A DNA stretch of 64,000 nt from contig NZ_FOHW01000007.1 in NCBI RefSeq assembly GCF_900111735.1, positions 62,001-126,000 of the forward strand, written 5' to 3'. The DNA comes from Pseudomonas graminis. Lineage in GTDB: Bacteria; Pseudomonadota; Gammaproteobacteria; Pseudomonadales; Pseudomonadaceae. Positions 61,310 to 64,000 of the stretch are shown piece by piece (position 1 is the first letter of the stretch; each line of letters begins with the position of its first letter). Made by a program: the position numbers and the translations under genes. The notes under the pieces were generated by a model. It did not search any database. It saw only the letters and a list, made by a program, of their open reading frames with translations, and was not told the origin of the DNA.

Positions 61310-64000
61310 TTATAACGACGGTTTACGCGCTGTGCTATCCGAAAAGTCCGAAACGGTTGTGCGAAGAAACGTCGCGCAGAATTCCTCTGCGCGCAACGGC
61401 AGGCTGACGAGGTAGCCCTGGATTTGTTCACAGCCTTCGTCTGCCAGGAATTGCTGCTGTTCAAGGGTTTCGACGCCTTCTGCAATGACGGTCAGTTGCA
61501 TGCTGCGGCCCAACGCGATGATGGCACGGACGATGGCCGCATCGTGGGGGTCGTCAGGCAATCCGCGCACGAACGATTGGTCGATCTTGAGGATGTCCAG
61601 CGGCAGTCGCTTGAGGTAACTGAGCGATGAGTAGCCGGTGCCGAAGTCGTCGATCGCCAGCTGCACGCCGAGTTTTTTCAAGCGATGCAGCACTGAAAGC
61701 GCTTCTTCGGTCTGCGACATGATGAAGCTCTCAGTGATCTCCAGCTGCAAACAGCCTGGCTGTAACCGGTGCTGGAGCAGCAGACGCTCGATCCTGTTGA
61801 CCAGGTTGGGCTGACGCAGCTGCGCGCCGGCAAGGTTCACTGACAGGGGGCCAAACACGTCGTAGCGCTGGTTCCACTCGTGCAATTGCTGGCAGGCCGT
61901 ATCGAGCACCCATTCGCCGATCTGCAGGATCATGCCGTTTTCTTCTGCCAGCGGAATGAATCGCTCGGGTGGGACGTCGCCGAAAGTGGGGTGGAACCAG
62001 CGTATCAGCGCTTCGGCGCCAACCAGCCGTTGCGTTAGCAAACTGATCTTGGGCTGGTAGGACAGGGTGAACTCGTTACGCTCGATGGCGCGCCGCAGTT
62101 CGTGCTCCAGGGCAATCCGCTCGCTGGCCTGAGCGGTCAGATCGCGCGTGTAGTGCTCGACGCGGTTGCGGCCCTTGGCCTTCGAGCGATACATCGCTGC
62201 GTCAGCATTCTTGATCAGCGTGGCCACATCGGCGCCGTCGGAGGGAAACAATGCGCTGCCGATGCTGGTGCTCATGAAGAATTCGTGTTCGCCCGCCTGG
62301 AACGGCGCCGAAAAGCTGTTGAGCAGCTTGGTTGCGACGGCTTCGGCGTCACCGGGGTTCTGCAGGCCGGGCAGCAGGATGATGAATTCATCGCCGCCGA
62401 GTCGCGCGACGGTGTCGATGTCGCGCAGATTCTCCTTCAGGCGCACCGCAATGCTTTTCAGCAACAGATCGCCGACCGGGTGGCCGAGGCTGTCGTTGAT
62501 GTGCTTGAAGCGGTCCAGATCCAGAAACAACACCGCGCCAAGGCTGTGAGCCGCTCTTGAGTGAGCCAGCGCGGCGTGCAGCCGGCTTTCGAACAGCGTC
62601 CGGTTCGGCAGGCCGGTCAAGGGATCGTGGTGCGCCTGATAATCCAGCCGGGCCTGAGCCTGCTTCAGGCTGGAGATATCAGCGAACACCGCGACGAAGT
62701 GAGTGATGAACTTATCGCGATTGCGCACAGCGCTGATGGTCAGCCAGCTCGGATAGATCTCACCATTTTTGCGCCGGTTGCTGATTTCGCCCTGCCAATG
62801 GCCCTCTGCAGTCAGTTGGTACCACATGGCGGCGTAGAACGCGCTGTCGTGGAGTCCGGACGCCAGCAATCGTGGCGTGTCGCCGAGCGCTTCCTGTTCG
62901 CTGTAGCCGGTGATCTCGCTGAAGGCCCGGTTGACTGCGTTGATCCGCTGCCGGGTGTCAGTAATCAACACGCCTTCCGCAGTGCTCTCGAACACCGTCG
63001 CGGCCAGTTGCAGCTTTTCCTGCATCTGGTGGCGGTCGGTGATGTCGCGCGCGATGGTGAGCATGCAGTCCTCACCGGCAATCGGCAGTGGTCGCGCGGA
63101 AATCTCGCACAGGCGGATCTGACCATCTCTGCGACGAATGTGGCTGGTGAAGTCCTTCACGAACCCATCACGCCTCAATTGCTCAAGCAGTTGCTGTCGC
63201 TCGTTCAGGTCTACCCAGATGTTCAGGTCAAGGGTTGTGCGGTCCAGCGACAGCGAGCTGTGATAACCGGTAATGCGGCTGAAACCGTCATTCACCTCCA
63301 CCAGCAGGCCGTCGTTCTGCCGCGTAATCAGCAGGCCGTCGGGAGAGGAGTGGAACGCTTTGGCAAATTTCTCTTCGGACATTTGCAGTTGTTGCTGGGC
63401 CTCCTTGAGCGGCGTGATGTCCCTCACCACTAGAACCACTGCGGCAGTGGAATCCAGATCAAAGGGTTCGGCTGACAGAAGCCCGGTGAACAGGCGGCCA
63501 TCACTGCGTCGAAATGGCATTTCCAGATTGCGAATGCTGCCCCTTTGAAGGCGTTGCAGCAGGCTGTGCCCGATGTCGGGAATGCCCCATATATCCAGCT
63601 CGGAAGGCACGCGTCCGACAACGTCGGCCGGACTGACGCCGATCTGCTCCGCGAATGCCGGATTGGCCTCCAAAAAGCAGCCGTCGGAAAGGCGTGCAAT
63701 CACCAGCATGTCGGGGCACTGCGCGAACACCGAGGCGAACTTCCCTTCTGAAAGACGCAGCGCCTCTTCGGTTTGCTTGGCTTCGCTGATGTCGATCATC
63801 AGTCCGCGCATCACGGGCTCTCGGCCATAGCCGATCATGCTCACGATGTCTCGAATCCAGACCACCCTGCCGTCGGCGCTCAGGACTCGATAATCGAGGC
63901 TGTGATCATTGCCTTTCGCTACCTCCCGGTCGCAGTAGGCCTGTGCGTCGTCGACGTCCTCCGGGTGGACGATGCTTCGCCAGAATCCGGGTCTTCGCCA
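61310..64000 (-). CDS. Multi-PAS GGDEF-EAL protein, N-terminus outside window
   Basis: The frame is open to the right edge, so 896 C-terminal residues are visible. Several PAS/PAC units fill about 1-430 (FWRSIVHPEDVDDAQAYCDR, LSEGKFASVFAQCPDMLVIA, MSEEKFAKAFHSSPDGLLIT, KLQLAATVFESTAEGVLITD). Then come an intact GGDEF (about 535-539 in VARLGGDEFIILLPG) and an intact EAL (663-665 in VGAEALIRW, with DDFGTGYSSL). Both cyclase and phosphodiesterase motifs are whole. It looks like a cytoplasmic sensor tuning cyclic-di-GMP. It is close to the CAU tRNA on the same strand. Confidence 0.9.
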   Translation of the reverse strand, partial: WRRPGFWRSIVHPEDVDDAQAYCDREVAKGNDHSLDYRVLSADGRVVWIRDIVSMIGYGREPVMRGLMIDISEAKQTEEALRLSEGKFASVFAQCPDMLVIARLSDGCFLEANPAFAEQIGVSPADVVGRVPSELDIWGIPDIGHSLLQRLQRGSIRNLEMPFRRSDGRLFTGLLSAEPFDLDSTAAVVLVVRDITPLKEAQQQLQMSEEKFAKAFHSSPDGLLITRQNDGLLVEVNDGFSRITGYHSSLSLDRTTLDLNIWVDLNERQQLLEQLRRDGFVKDFTSHIRRRDGQIRLCEISARPLPIAGEDCMLTIARDITDRHQMQEKLQLAATVFESTAEGVLITDTRQRINAVNRAFSEITGYSEQEALGDTPRLLASGLHDSAFYAAMWYQLTAEGHWQGEISNRRKNGEIYPSWLTISAVRNRDKFITHFVAVFADISSLKQAQARLDYQAHHDPLTGLPNRTLFESRLHAALAHSRAAHSLGAVLFLDLDRFKHINDSLGHPVGDLLLKSIAVRLKENLRDIDTVARLGGDEFIILLPGLQNPGDAEAVATKLLNSFSAPFQAGEHEFFMSTSIGSALFPSDGADVATLIKNADAAMYRSKAKGRNRVEHYTRDLTAQASERIALEHELRRAIERNEFTLSYQPKISLLTQRLVGAEALIRWFHPTFGDVPPERFIPLAEENGMILQIGEWVLDTACQQLHEWNQRYDVFGPLSVNLAGAQLRQPNLVNRIERLLLQHRLQPGCLQLEITESFIMSQTEEALSVLHRLKKLGVQLAIDDFGTGYSSLSYLKRLPLDILKIDQSFVRGLPDDPHDAAIVRAIIALGRSMQLTVIAEGVETLEQQQFLADEGCEQIQGYLVSLPLRAEEFCATFLRTTVSDFSDSTARKPSL

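Overview
The window reads as chromosomal DNA of a fluorescent Pseudomonas. The evidence is the high-GC, densely packed coding sequence, the pqqFABCDE(M)-davA-davB block, a bioBFHCD operon next to two FadE-type acyl-CoA dehydrogenases, creBCD, a GacA-type Rsm small RNA locus, and many paired REP palindromes of the GTAGGAGCG...CGCGA type. From memory, the order glcB / rarD / srkA / modE / comF / bio genes / fadE1 / fadE2 follows the P. aeruginosa PAO1 order around PA0482-PA0508. No prophage, integrase, IS transposase, rRNA operon or CRISPR array is visible.

Layout. 1-7.5 kb: 3' end of fdhA, a DUF1190-like secreted protein, a DUF2780 protein, a PlsC-type acyltransferase, a RimK/retropepsin-like protease and the creBCD envelope-stress system. 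7.7-11.3 kb: a glutathione transferase, a hexuronate-type MFS carrier, and a compact Hcp / putative effector / small membrane immunity trio. 11.6-17.3 kb: an iron-uptake unit (fecI-type sigma, fecR-type anti-sigma, STN-bearing TonB receptor, PepSY membrane protein, small membrane protein). 17.5-24 kb: a DEDDh exonuclease with a cNMP/CBS/nucleotidyltransferase protein, an orphan receiver, malate synthase G and a GcvR-like ACT protein. 24-30 kb: rarD, srkA, phoX behind a PHO-box-like array, a ModE-type regulator and comF. 30-41 kb: the bio operon, a mini flagellar-axial-like protein, fadE1 behind a PsrA-type operator, a GGDEF protein, fadE2, then the Rsm sRNA. 41-42 kb: a 53-residue Pmp3 protein and a repeat-rich gap holding the stump of a DMT transporter gene.

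42-53 kb (minus strand): pqqM, E, D, C, B, A and F, then davA, davB and their Lrp-type regulator. PQQ synthesis and the lysine-to-5-aminovalerate steps therefore sit side by side. 53-55 kb: PPK2 and an FUSC-family membrane protein. 55-60.3 kb: the main system of interest, a yjfIJKLMC-like envelope operon. It encodes DUF2170 with an N-terminal DNA-binding-like extension, PspA, a rhomboid protease, DUF2491, DUF350, a DUF1190 lipoprotein and a glutathionylspermidine-synthase-like ATP-grasp enzyme. It is preceded by two copies of one palindrome about five helical turns apart. 60.5-64 kb: a probably frameshifted TM-WYL protein, a CAU tRNA, and a large PAS-GGDEF-EAL protein running off the right edge.

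The strongest candidates for follow-up are the yjf/rhomboid operon with its possible self-regulating DUF2170 fusion, the Hcp-effector-immunity trio, the mini axial-like protein beside bioD, and the Rsm sRNA locus. Function calls rest on family recognition by eye; no database search was run.
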